6,664 bases of DNA from DAIPHL01 sp036771375 (GTDB lineage: Bacteria; Synergistota; Synergistia; Synergistales; Synergistaceae). Shown here piece by piece: positions 1-6,415 of the stretch. The translations under genes were made by a program, and so were the position numbers. Below the pieces are notes generated by a model, which was given only the letters and a program-made list of their open reading frames with translations, was not told the DNA's origin and searched no databases. The stretch's first letter is position 1. The number at the start of each line of letters is the position of its first letter. The stretch lies in the NCBI GenBank assembly GCA_036771375.1, contig DAIPHL010000124.1:1-6664 (forward strand), written 5' to 3'.

Positions 1-1369
1 CGGTCTCGGGACTTACATAGACTTTCACCCCGGCGACGGTGCTCGCCCCGCTACGAATCGCCTCCACGACCTGTGCCTCGGTCACGCTCTCGCAGCGGCA
101 GACGATCTGTCCCCATTTCGGATCGGACTTCGCGAGCGCCTCGCGCTCCTCCATCGAAAGATCGGCGAACCTCGGGATGTGCTTTCTCTCGGGCACGAAG
201 GCCGTGTCCTTTTCGAACCCGATCGTATCGGAGAGGGCGTCCTCCATCATCTCCCGAACGTACAGGGCGATCGCCGGCGCACACGTCAGCCCGGGAGATT
301 TGATCCCGGCGACGTTCACGAAACCCCTCGGGCGGTCGAGCGCCTCGATGTGGAAGTCCCCCGTGTCGATGTTCGCACGGACGCCGGAGAACGTCGTGAT
401 GGCCATGTTCCTGGGAATGCCCGGGACGAGCCGCCGTGCGCCCTCCATCGCCTCCTCGAGCCCGGAGATGGTCGTTCTCCTGTCCTCCCTGTCCGTCTGG
501 ACGACGGACGTGGGCCCCACCAACAGATTGTCGTCCGCCGTGCGGGCCACGGTGATCCCCTTTCCGTGCTCGGAAGGACAGGAGAAGAGAAAGGAGTCGA
601 CGATGTCCCCGACGCTCCTGTCGAAGATAAAATACTCCCCCCGCGTGGGGCGTATGAGAAAGCTGTCGTCGCCCGCCATCCTCGATATGAGATCGGCGTT
701 CACACCGGAGGCGTTGATCACGACGGGCGCGTGGAAATCGCCCCTCGTGGTCGAGACGCCGCGGATGGACGAACGGCCATCGTCGAAGAGAAGCCCCGTC
801 GCCTCCGTCTCCATGAAGAGCTTCGCACCGTTCCGACAGGCGTTCTCCAGAAAGGCCAAGGAGGCCTCGAAGTTGTTGACGATGGCGGCCGAAGAACACC
901 AGAGAGCCGCCGTGATGTCCGGCGCGGTGTTGGGCTCTCGCGCACGGAGCTCGTCTCCCGTCACGATCTCCAGCCCCGGGACGCCGTTCTCCTTGCCCTG
1001 CCGATACAGCTTCTCGAGGTGGAGATGCTCCTTTTCACCCTTCGCACAGACGAAGGAACCGCACTCACGGAGCTTGAAGTCCAGCTCCTCGTGAAGGGAA
1101 TGGTACAACCTGTTTCCGGCGGGACAGAGCTTCGCCTTCAGGGTGCCCGGCTCGTCGTCGAACCCGCCGTGGATCATCGAGCTGTTTGCACGGCTCGCTC
1201 CGTAGGGAAGGTCGGAAGCCCGGTCGAGAAGCGCGATATCCAGGCGATACCTGGAAAGTTCCCTCGCGATCGCGCTTCCCACCACCCCGGCCCCGATTAT
1301 GAGAACGTCGAACCGGCCGCGATCTTTTCTTTTCCTTTTATCCTCCCTGCGCTCCTCGCAAAAAGCCAA
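1..1369 (-). CDS. GlpA-like FAD-dependent oxidoreductase with C-terminal [2Fe-2S] (BFD-like) domain, 3' end missing
   Basis: Likely oxidises glycerol-3-phosphate to DHAP. The role is inferred from its place after glpK and from similarity to the GlpA/LhgO-type flavoproteins. I translated it by hand because the frame is open to the left edge, giving about 456 residues. A Rossmann FAD motif (FDVLIIGAGVVG, GxGxxG at 26-31) is followed by NSSMIHGGFDDEPGTLKAKL, typical of the DAO-like family. Further on come TRGEYFIFD, VGPTS and NVAGIKSPGLTCAPAIAL. C424 and C426 (VCRCESVTEAQ) are the first cysteine pair of a BFD-like Fe-S domain. The second pair is not seen, and after GASTVAGVK the sequence departs from the family. 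The start is uncertain because no ATG is in frame. TTG at 1369 follows GGAGG (1384-1380) by 10 nt and gives a 19-residue basic extension before FDVLIIGAG. A stem-loop separates it from glpK. Family and partial status are sure; substrate less so. Confidence 0.85.
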   Translation of the reverse strand, partial: MAFCEERREDKRKRKDRGRFDVLIIGAGVVGSAIARELSRYRLDIALLDRASDLPYGASRANSSMIHGGFDDEPGTLKAKLCPAGNRLYHSLHEELDFKLRECGSFVCAKGEKEHLHLEKLYRQGKENGVPGLEIVTGDELRAREPNTAPDITAALWCSSAAIVNNFEASLAFLENACRNGAKLFMETEATGLLFDDGRSSIRGVSTTRGDFHAPVVINASGVNADLISRMAGDDSFLIRPTRGEYFIFDRSVGDIVDSFLFSCPSEHGKGITVARTADDNLLVGPTSVVQTDREDRRTTISGLEEAMEGARRLVPGIPRNMAITTFSGVRANIDTGDFHIEALDRPRGFVNVAGIKSPGLTCAPAIALYVREMMEDALSDTIGFEKDTAFVPERKHIPRFADLSMEEREALAKSDPKWGQIVCRCESVTEAQVVEAIRSGASTVAGVKVYVSPET

Positions 1370-1401
1370 CGAACGCTCACCTCCAAGTCGAATCAGTGGT
1401 T

Positions 1402-1433
1402 GGGCTCCGCCCGGCAAAGTGCGGACGGAGCCC
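1402..1433 (-). other. Intergenic stem-loop between glpK and the oxidoreductase
   Basis: A perfect 8-bp inverted repeat, GGGCTCCG (1402-1409) and CGGAGCCC (1426-1433), has a 16-nt loop. An alternative inner pairing TCCGC/GCGGA (1406-1410, 1421-1425) is also possible. No T-tract follows on either strand, so it is a poor intrinsic terminator. It sits 59 nt past the glpK stop and upstream of the ribosome binding site of the next gene. An mRNA processing or stability role, or partial attenuation, is inference. Confidence 0.5.
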
Positions 1434-1492
1434 CTGATCCAGATCCTCCCTCGTCCGCATCGAACGGCAACGAAGGGAACATATAGCACCGA

Positions 1493-3025
1493 CTAGTCCA
1501 GCCAGCCCTTGGACTTTTCGATCGCCTTCTTCCAGCCCTTGTAGGCCGTCTCCCTCTTCTCCTCGGAGACGAGCGAATCGAAGCGGCGATCCTCCGCCCA
1601 GTTGCTCCGCAGTTCATTCGTGTCCTTCCAGAAACCGACCGCAAGCCCCGCCGCATAGGCGGCGCCGAGCGCGGTGGTCTCGTTCACCACGGGACGAACG
1701 ACCTTCGCACCCAGGATATCGGACTGCATCTGCATCAGAAGGTTGTTCCTCACCGCGCCGCCGTCGACCTTGAGTTCCGCGAGAGGAACGCCGGAGTCCT
1801 TGTTCATCGCATCGACGACGTCGCGGGTCTGGTAACAGATGCTCTCGAGCGTCGCCCGGATCAGATGTTCCTTGCGGACAAAACGCGTCAGGCCGACGAT
1901 GGAGCCTCTCGCGGACATGTCCCAGTACGGCGCGTAAAGCCCCGAGAAGGCGGGGACGAAGTAGACGCCACCGGAGTCGTCGACCTTCTTCGCAAGGTAT
2001 TCGCTGTCCGGCGACTCGTCGAGGATCTTCAGGTTGTCGCGGAGCCACTGGACCGCGGCGCCGGTGTTCGCAATGGAGCCTTCGAGCGCGTAGACGCACT
2101 TGCCCTCCTGAAGGCTGTAGCCGGCCGTCGTCAGAAGGCCGTTCTTCGAGCTGACCGGTGTCTCGCCGATGTTCATCAGCATGAAGCAGCCGGTGCCATA
2201 GGTGTTTTTCGTGTCGCCCTTGTTGAAACAGACCTGCCCGAAGAGAGCCGCCTGCTGGTCTCCGAGGTCGCCGGAGACCGTGATCTCCCCGCGGAAGGGC
2301 CCGTTCGCCACGGTCTTGCCGTAGACATGGCTCGACGGCTTGATCTGGGGGAGCATCGCGAGAGGAACGTCGAGGAACTTCGCCATCTCCTCGTCCCACT
2401 TGAGCGTCTTGATGTTCATGAGCAGCGTGCGGGACGCATTGGAGACGTCGGTCACGTGGACGCCGCCCTCGGGCCCGCCGGTGAGCTGCCAGATCAGCCA
2501 GGTATCGATGTTGCCGAAGAGCAGCTCGCCCCTCGCCGCCCGCTCGCGCGAGCCGGGCACGTTGTCGAGAATCCACTTGATCTTGGTGCCGGAGAAGTAC
2601 GGGCTGATCAGAAGACCGGTGTGATCCTTGACCTTGCCCTGGCCCGTCTCGTCCTGCTCCCACCCCGGCGACTTCTGCCACTCCGCGCAGAAATCCTGGG
2701 TGCGCATACACTGCCAGACGATCGCGTTGTAAATCGGCTTGCCGGTCGCCTTCTCCCAGACCACGGTCGTCTCGCGCTGGTTCGTGATCCCCACCGCGGC
2801 GACCTCGTCCGGCGAGATGCGCCCCTTCTCCATGGCGCCCCGGATGACGTCCTTGGTGCGCGACCATATCTCCATGGCGTCGTGCTCGACCCAGCCCGGC
2901 TTCGGGAAGATCTGCGCGTGCTCCATCTGATCCGAACAGACAGGAAGGCCCTTTTTGTCGAACACCATACAGCGCGAGCTGGTGGTGCCCTGGTCGATCG
3001 CAACTACATATTTCTTCTCAGCCAT
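1493..3025 (-). CDS. glpK: Glycerol kinase
   Basis: Cytosolic FGGY-family kinase of 510 residues (E. coli GlpK has about 502) that converts glycerol and ATP to glycerol-3-phosphate, trapping glycerol that enters through GlpF. The N-terminal phosphate-binding loop is DQGTTSSR (11-18). Glycerol-site residues are conserved: R84-E85 in TNQRETT, W104 in IVWQC, Y143 in SPYFSGTK, and the catalytic base D256 in GDQQAALFGQ, with F281 in GTGCFML. The C-terminal lobe carries PAFSGLYAPYWD and DGGAVRNNLLMQ. ATG at 3025 is chosen over an upstream in-frame ATG (3076) because AGGAGG lies 7 nt before it and MAEKKYVVAIDQG matches the family start. It lies 82 nt after dhaM. The loop that carries the HPr-phosphorylated histidine in Gram-positive GlpK reads VANGPFRG here and has no His. 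The E. coli fructose-1,6-bisphosphate arginine also aligns with a different residue. Identification is very secure. Confidence 0.98.
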   Translation of the reverse strand: MAEKKYVVAIDQGTTSSRCMVFDKKGLPVCSDQMEHAQIFPKPGWVEHDAMEIWSRTKDVIRGAMEKGRISPDEVAAVGITNQRETTVVWEKATGKPIYNAIVWQCMRTQDFCAEWQKSPGWEQDETGQGKVKDHTGLLISPYFSGTKIKWILDNVPGSRERAARGELLFGNIDTWLIWQLTGGPEGGVHVTDVSNASRTLLMNIKTLKWDEEMAKFLDVPLAMLPQIKPSSHVYGKTVANGPFRGEITVSGDLGDQQAALFGQVCFNKGDTKNTYGTGCFMLMNIGETPVSSKNGLLTTAGYSLQEGKCVYALEGSIANTGAAVQWLRDNLKILDESPDSEYLAKKVDDSGGVYFVPAFSGLYAPYWDMSARGSIVGLTRFVRKEHLIRATLESICYQTRDVVDAMNKDSGVPLAELKVDGGAVRNNLLMQMQSDILGAKVVRPVVNETTALGAAYAAGLAVGFWKDTNELRSNWAEDRRFDSLVSEEKRETAYKGWKKAIEKSKGWLD

Positions 3026-3107
3026 GTAAATCCCTCCTGAATACGTTTGATGAATCTCCGTCCGGGACAGCCGCAAGTCCCATACCCAAAGCGCCCGCTT
3101 CGCTCAA

Positions 3108-3506
3108 TCAATTCGTTTTGTCGAGATTTCTCGCCTCGACGGCCGTCGCTTCGACCTTTTCCAGGGGAGAGCCGATGCTCGCCTCGACCGAAGCGAGCAC
3201 GGCTCCCTCGAGAACCGGTGCGTTCGCAATGGCCACTCTGGACGCGTCCTCCGGAGGCAAAAGAGCGATCGCGCTTCGCGACGAGAGGACCGAACTGCCC
3301 AGATCCGGAAGGATCAAAACACCGTCGTTTTGGCCGAGCATCTCCGTCAACGCGTCGAAAACGGAAGACACGGGAACCCCGAGACCACCGTCTTCGTTGC
3401 CTCCGACACCCCGGACGTCGACTTTCGACCCGGACGTCTCCCGCGCCACCCGTGCGATGCCGCTCGCGGCCTCTCCGCTGTGCGAGACGACAAGGATTCC
3501 GATCAT
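3108..3506 (-). CDS. dhaM: PTS-dependent dihydroxyacetone kinase, phosphotransferase subunit DhaM (single EIIA-Man-like domain)
   Basis: Phosphocarrier that takes phosphate from HPr and passes it to the ADP bound on DhaL, so that DhaK can phosphorylate DHA using PEP rather than ATP. It is 132 residues long and has only the EIIA-Man-like domain. It lacks the HPr-like and EI-like domains fused to E. coli DhaM, so general EI and HPr must be encoded elsewhere. The active-site histidine is H9 in LVVSHSGEAASG, the same position as in E. coli. Family features follow at DGGLG (39-43), LILPDLGSS and ANAPVLEGAV. After DGGLG the usual TS-type residues read VP, a small departure. ATG at 3506 is preceded by GGAGGG, 8 nt upstream, and starts 3 nt after the dhaL stop, which suggests translational coupling. 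The very short form resembles the Lactococcus-type DhaM. Confidence 0.95.
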   Translation of the reverse strand: MIGILVVSHSGEAASGIARVARETSGSKVDVRGVGGNEDGGLGVPVSSVFDALTEMLGQNDGVLILPDLGSSVLSSRSAIALLPPEDASRVAIANAPVLEGAVLASVEASIGSPLEKVEATAVEARNLDKTN

Positions 3507-3509
3507 CCT

Positions 3510-4139
3510 CTATCCCTCCACGACGGCGTCCCGGAAGCTGGCGACCATGTAATAAGAAGAGGTCGCGCCGGGGTCCTGATGCCCGATCGAACGTTCGCCG
3601 AGATAACTGCTGCGCCCTCGTTTGGCGAGCATCGGGATGGTCGCCTTCATCCCCTCTTCGGACGCCTCCGCCGCCTTTTTCCAGGCCTCCACGTCGCCGG
3701 ATTCCGCCCCCTGCCGCAGGGCGTCGATCGCCGGGGCAAGCGCGTCGATCATCGTCTTGTCTCCCGGATGCGATTTACCGAGGGACATGACGCCGGCAAG
3801 CCCCTCCTGCATCGCTTCGGCGAACTCCAAAACGTTCACCTCTCTCTGTGCGCCCAGTTTCTGCCCGAGCTTCATGAAAAAAGTTCCATAAAGCGGCCCG
3901 GCCGACCCCCCGACGGCACTCATGACCGTCATCGCGACCTCCTTGAACAGATCCGCGAACGTATCACACGATTTGTCGCGAATCTTCTCGACGGCCCGAC
4001 GTATGCCGCGGTTCATGTTGGTGCCGTGGTCGGCGTCTCCGATGGCGGAGTCGAGCTCCGTAAGGTAGTCCTTCTTTTCTTCTATGGTTTCGTTCAGTTT
4101 GTCCAGCGCATGCCGGGCCATTTCGAGCGTAAACGCCAT
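3510..4139 (-). CDS. dhaL: Dihydroxyacetone kinase, ADP-binding subunit DhaL
   Basis: Cytosolic subunit that holds ADP as a permanent cofactor. DhaM re-phosphorylates the ADP and DhaL passes the phosphate to DHA on DhaK. It is 209 residues, the normal length for the family. The three magnesium-binding aspartates D30, D35 and D37 stand in LDSAIGDADHGTNM, at the positions known from E. coli DhaL. The nucleotide-binding loop GGSAGPLYG is at 77-85, and the C-terminal signature LGERSIGHQDPGATSS is present. ATG at 4139 has a strong GGGGGAGGT site 6 nt upstream, overlapping the end of dhaK. The gap to the dhaK stop is 4 nt and to dhaM 3 nt, so these three are one tight unit. A separate, non-fused DhaL next to DhaM indicates the PTS-dependent rather than the ATP-dependent enzyme. 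Confidence 0.97.
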   Translation of the reverse strand: MAFTLEMARHALDKLNETIEEKKDYLTELDSAIGDADHGTNMNRGIRRAVEKIRDKSCDTFADLFKEVAMTVMSAVGGSAGPLYGTFFMKLGQKLGAQREVNVLEFAEAMQEGLAGVMSLGKSHPGDKTMIDALAPAIDALRQGAESGDVEAWKKAAEASEEGMKATIPMLAKRGRSSYLGERSIGHQDPGATSSYYMVASFRDAVVEG

Positions 4140-4143
4140 GAGG

Positions 4144-5142
4144 CTACCTCCCCCAGCGAAGAGCCGGCGTTCTCACCGGATAATCCCAGAGGGCTTTGAG
4201 ACGGCTGTCGAGTTTGAGAAGCGTGATCGAGCAACCCTGCATGTCGAGGCTCGTGATGTAGTTTCCAACCAGATTTCTCTCGATGCGAATCCCCTTTCCG
4301 TCGAGGAACCGCTTGAGATTCTCATACACGATGTAGAGCTCGATCAACGGGGTGCCACCCATTCCGTTGACAAAGGCCAGGACCTCGTCCCCGGCCCGGA
4401 AGGGGAGATCGTCGACCACGGCACCCGCCATGTACTCCACGATCTCCGCCGCGGACCTGACCTTGACCCGTTCGCGGCCGGGCTCGCCATGAATGCCGAT
4501 ACCGAGCTCCATCTCGTCCGCGGGAAGATCGAACGTCGGACGCCCCGCGGCGGGAACCGTGCAGCTGGTAAGCGCCATCCCCATGCTCCGCACGTTCGCG
4601 TTGCAGAACTCGGCGAGCTCCTTCGCCTCGGCCAGAGAGGCACCGCACTGCGCGAAGGCCCCGACGATCTTCTCGATGAGAACCGTGCCGCCGACGCCAC
4701 GGCGCCCCGCCGTGTAGAGCGAATCCTTGACGGCGACATCGTCGTTCACGACGACCTGCTCGACCTTGATCCCCTCCCCGGCGAGCATATCCGCCGCCAT
4801 CTGGAAGTTCATCACGTCACCCGTGTAGTTCTTGACGAGGAACAGAATCCCCTTGCCTCCGTCGACCGCCTTCGCCGCGGCGTACATCTGATCGGGAGTC
4901 GGAGACGTGAAGACCTCTCCGGGGCAGGCCGCGTCGAGCATTCCGAACCCGACGAAACCGCCGTGCATCGGCTCGTGCCCGCTGCCACCCCCGGAGACGA
5001 GCGCCACCTTCTCGCACGGAGCACACTTTCTGACGACGGCGTGAACGTCGGGCAGAAGCCGTATCAGATCCGAGTGGGCCGAGTACATGCCGGCCAGGGA
5101 TTCGCTGACGACGTCGTCAACCTTGTTGATGAGCTTTTTCAA
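4144..5142 (-). CDS. dhaK: Dihydroxyacetone kinase, DHA-binding subunit DhaK
   Basis: Binds DHA covalently through a histidine and presents it for phosphorylation to DHAP. I chose the TTG at 5142 (332 residues). It lies 10 nt after GGAGG and begins MKKLIN, as does E. coli DhaK. With this start H56 (SGGGSGHEP), D109 (NYTGDVMNF) and the DHA-binding H218 (GIGIHGEPG) fall exactly on the E. coli residue numbers. A second TTG at 5148 would add two residues but sits only 4 nt from GGAGG. No ATG start is available nearby. All three active-site residues are present. The protein is slightly shorter than E. coli DhaK (356), with the C-terminal part YITSLDMQGCSITLLKLD intact. It follows glpF after a 66-nt gap that contains a strong hairpin, and ends 4 nt before dhaL. 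Confidence 0.97.
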   Translation of the reverse strand: MKKLINKVDDVVSESLAGMYSAHSDLIRLLPDVHAVVRKCAPCEKVALVSGGGSGHEPMHGGFVGFGMLDAACPGEVFTSPTPDQMYAAAKAVDGGKGILFLVKNYTGDVMNFQMAADMLAGEGIKVEQVVVNDDVAVKDSLYTAGRRGVGGTVLIEKIVGAFAQCGASLAEAKELAEFCNANVRSMGMALTSCTVPAAGRPTFDLPADEMELGIGIHGEPGRERVKVRSAAEIVEYMAGAVVDDLPFRAGDEVLAFVNGMGGTPLIELYIVYENLKRFLDGKGIRIERNLVGNYITSLDMQGCSITLLKLDSRLKALWDYPVRTPALRWGR

Positions 5143-5179
5143 AATCAAGACACCTCCAGAGTCGAAAATTCCGTGTCCG

Positions 5180-5205
5180 CGTTTTCGCGAACCGCCGCGA
5201 AAACG
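5180..5205 (-). other. Perfect 10-bp stem-loop between glpF and dhaK
   Basis: CGTTTTCGCG (5180-5189) and CGCGAAAACG (5196-5205) pair perfectly around a 6-nt loop. The stem begins 3 nt after the glpF stop codon. In the transcribed direction no T-run follows directly, only GGAATTTTCG some nt later, so it is not a textbook terminator. A position just after the first gene of an operon is typical of structures that protect the upstream mRNA from 3' exonucleases or mark a processing site. That role is inference. Confidence 0.65.
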
Positions 5206-5208
5206 ATC

Positions 5209-5937
5209 CTAGAACAGGCCGAAGGCCCTGCATACGAAGAAAGCGACCACACCGCCGACGAGGGGACCGGCCGTCGCGACGACGAAGCCGAACTCCCAGT
5301 CGTTGCTCCCCTTGCCGGGAATCGGAAGGATGGCGTGCGCGATGCGGGGGCCCATGTCACGGGCCGGGTTCATGCCATAGCCGGTCGGTCCGCCGAAGCC
5401 GGCACCGAGCGCGTACAAAAGACCTCCGATGAGGAAGGGGATGAGGTGCTTGGGAACTTCACAGGCTTTGTTGACGATCACCATGATGCCTCCGATGAGG
5501 AAGAAGGTCGCCAGGACCTCGGTGAGGAAGTTGGCGCCGAGGTTCCGCCTCGCGGGCATGGTAGAGAAGACGGCGAGTTTGAGGCCGGGATCCTCGGTCG
5601 CCTCCCAGTGGTTGAGGTAGGTAAAGTAGGCGACGATGCCGCCTGCGGTTCCTCCGGCGACCTCCGCGATGCAGGTCGCGATGGTCTGCGGAATCGTGTA
5701 GACGCCGCCGAGCGCCTTGAAAAGGGTGACGGCGGGATTCAGATCGGCCTGCGGAGCGCCGAACGCCCATGCGGCGAAAATACCCATCATAAGGCCGAAG
5801 GACCAACCCCAGTTGACGTGCACCCAACCGGCGCCGTTCCCTTTGGTGTCCTTCAGAACCAGGTTGGCGACGACTGTGTTTCCGAACGCGCAGAGAACCA
5901 TTGTGCCGACAAACTCTCCAAGCAGATTCGAGTACAT
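5209..5937 (-). CDS. glpF: Glycerol uptake facilitator (MIP/aquaglyceroporin family)
   Basis: Inner-membrane channel of 242 residues that lets glycerol diffuse in. The two pore half-helices carry NPA at 67-69 (ADLNPAVTL) and at 190-192 (GYGMNPARDMGP). The Asp after NPAR (D194) is the hallmark of glycerol-conducting members. Six hydrophobic helices are visible, roughly at 5-28, 38-59, 81-107, 134-155, 165-182 and 216-239. The selectivity-filter residues by alignment with E. coli GlpF are W43, Y187 (Phe in E. coli) and R193. The usual His before the first NPA is D65 here. ATG at 5937 is preferred over the in-frame ATG at 5952, because the latter overlaps the GGAGGG site that lies 7 nt before 5937. 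It is the first gene of the operon and lies after a long leader. Family certain; glycerol specificity supported by D194 and by glpK and dhaKLM downstream. Confidence 0.96.
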   Translation of the reverse strand: MYSNLLGEFVGTMVLCAFGNTVVANLVLKDTKGNGAGWVHVNWGWSFGLMMGIFAAWAFGAPQADLNPAVTLFKALGGVYTIPQTIATCIAEVAGGTAGGIVAYFTYLNHWEATEDPGLKLAVFSTMPARRNLGANFLTEVLATFFLIGGIMVIVNKACEVPKHLIPFLIGGLLYALGAGFGGPTGYGMNPARDMGPRIAHAILPIPGKGSNDWEFGFVVATAGPLVGGVVAFFVCRAFGLF

Positions 5938-6001
5938 ACGTGATCCCTCCATTTTCTCGTCGATGCCGACGACTGTTCAATTAAGTTTCTTCTTCTCTGT
6001 A

Positions 6002-6047
6002 GGCTCGCACTTTCTTTAAAAAACACCTCCTTTTCCGACGGCGAGCC
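6002..6047 (-). promoter_or_regulatory. Leader stem-loop enclosing a GGAGGT sequence
   Basis: GGCTCGC (6002-6008) and GCGAGCC (6041-6047) form a perfect 7-bp stem with a 32-nt loop. In the mRNA direction the loop contains GGAAAAGGAGGTGTTTTTT, a Shine-Dalgarno-like sequence followed by a U-run, but no ATG, GTG or TTG at a usable distance. It lies about 65 nt before the glpF start. A regulatory fold is possible but unproven. Confidence 0.35.
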
Positions 6048-6093
6048 CGGCATTAAACCGCTCGATCCTTCTCCGGATCCCTCTTTAAGAAAC

Positions 6094-6115
6094 AGGCGGA
6101 TACGCAAAGCCGCCT
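6094..6115 (-). terminator. Candidate leader terminator/attenuator hairpin
   Basis: AGGCGG (6094-6099) and CCGCCT (6110-6115) form a perfect 6-bp GC-rich stem with a 10-nt loop. On the transcribed strand the stem is followed by GTTTCTTAAAG, a weak U-rich tail. A conditional terminator in the leader of a glycerol operon would recall GlpP-type antitermination in Bacillus. The tail is short, so readthrough may be high. Confidence 0.3.
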
Positions 6116-6366
6116 TCACGGTTCGATCGAAAAGAGAAGGTGGTCTCGCTCACACAGGGCTTGGCATGTAAGTAAAAAAACAAAACACGTCGCACATTCT
6201 TTTTTTAAGGAAACCGATTTCGTATGAGTTATAGAGACCTCCGACAAGAGAAACGCCCCGCCGAAAAAACCGGAAAGATCCTAACATCCTTGACTGGTGT
6301 CGCCCGCGTGACCGGTACGCAATCCGACCGGCGTCCGCCGACCGAAAACACGCTGGCGTTTTTATG

Positions 6367-6372
6367 ATTATA
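6367..6372 (-). promoter_or_regulatory. Candidate -10 box (TATAAT) for the glp operon
   Basis: A perfect TATAAT reads on the minus strand at 6372-6367. At a 17-nt spacer the -35 hexamer would be TATGCA (6395-6390), which matches TTGACA at only 3 of 6 positions, so an activator may be needed. Transcription would start near 6361, leaving a leader of about 420 nt before glpF. The AT-rich surroundings make a chance match possible. Confidence 0.35.
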
Positions 6373-6415
6373 GCGCATGAGAAGCCTTTTGCATATAGTC
6401 TCCACAGATTTAGAA

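Noticed and set aside
51..899. Minus-strand 282-codon frame within the oxidoreductase
   Set aside because: Out of frame with the real protein, Arg/Gly-rich, no motif; the real frame has no stop in the window and runs off the left edge.
179..1486. Plus-strand open frame of 435 codons opposite the oxidoreductase
   Set aside because: The minus-strand frame encodes a clear FAD oxidoreductase; the plus-strand product has no recognisable motif.
3064..3081. Small hairpin GGGAC/GTCCC between dhaM and glpK
   Set aside because: Only 5 bp with an 8-nt loop and no T-tract; within chance expectation for this composition.
4084..5943. Very long plus-strand open frame (619 codons) across dhaL, dhaK and glpF
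   Set aside because: It is antisense to three well-supported genes, shows low-complexity charged composition and no family motif; long antisense frames are common in GC-rich coding DNA.
6008..6031. Leader peptide after GGAGGT in the glpF leader
   Set aside because: No start codon at a usable distance after the Shine-Dalgarno-like sequence; the nearest GTG is about 14 nt away.
5853..6119. Minus-strand 88-codon frame overlapping the glpF start
   Set aside because: No ribosome binding site at its start, no motif, and its end lies inside glpF in another frame.
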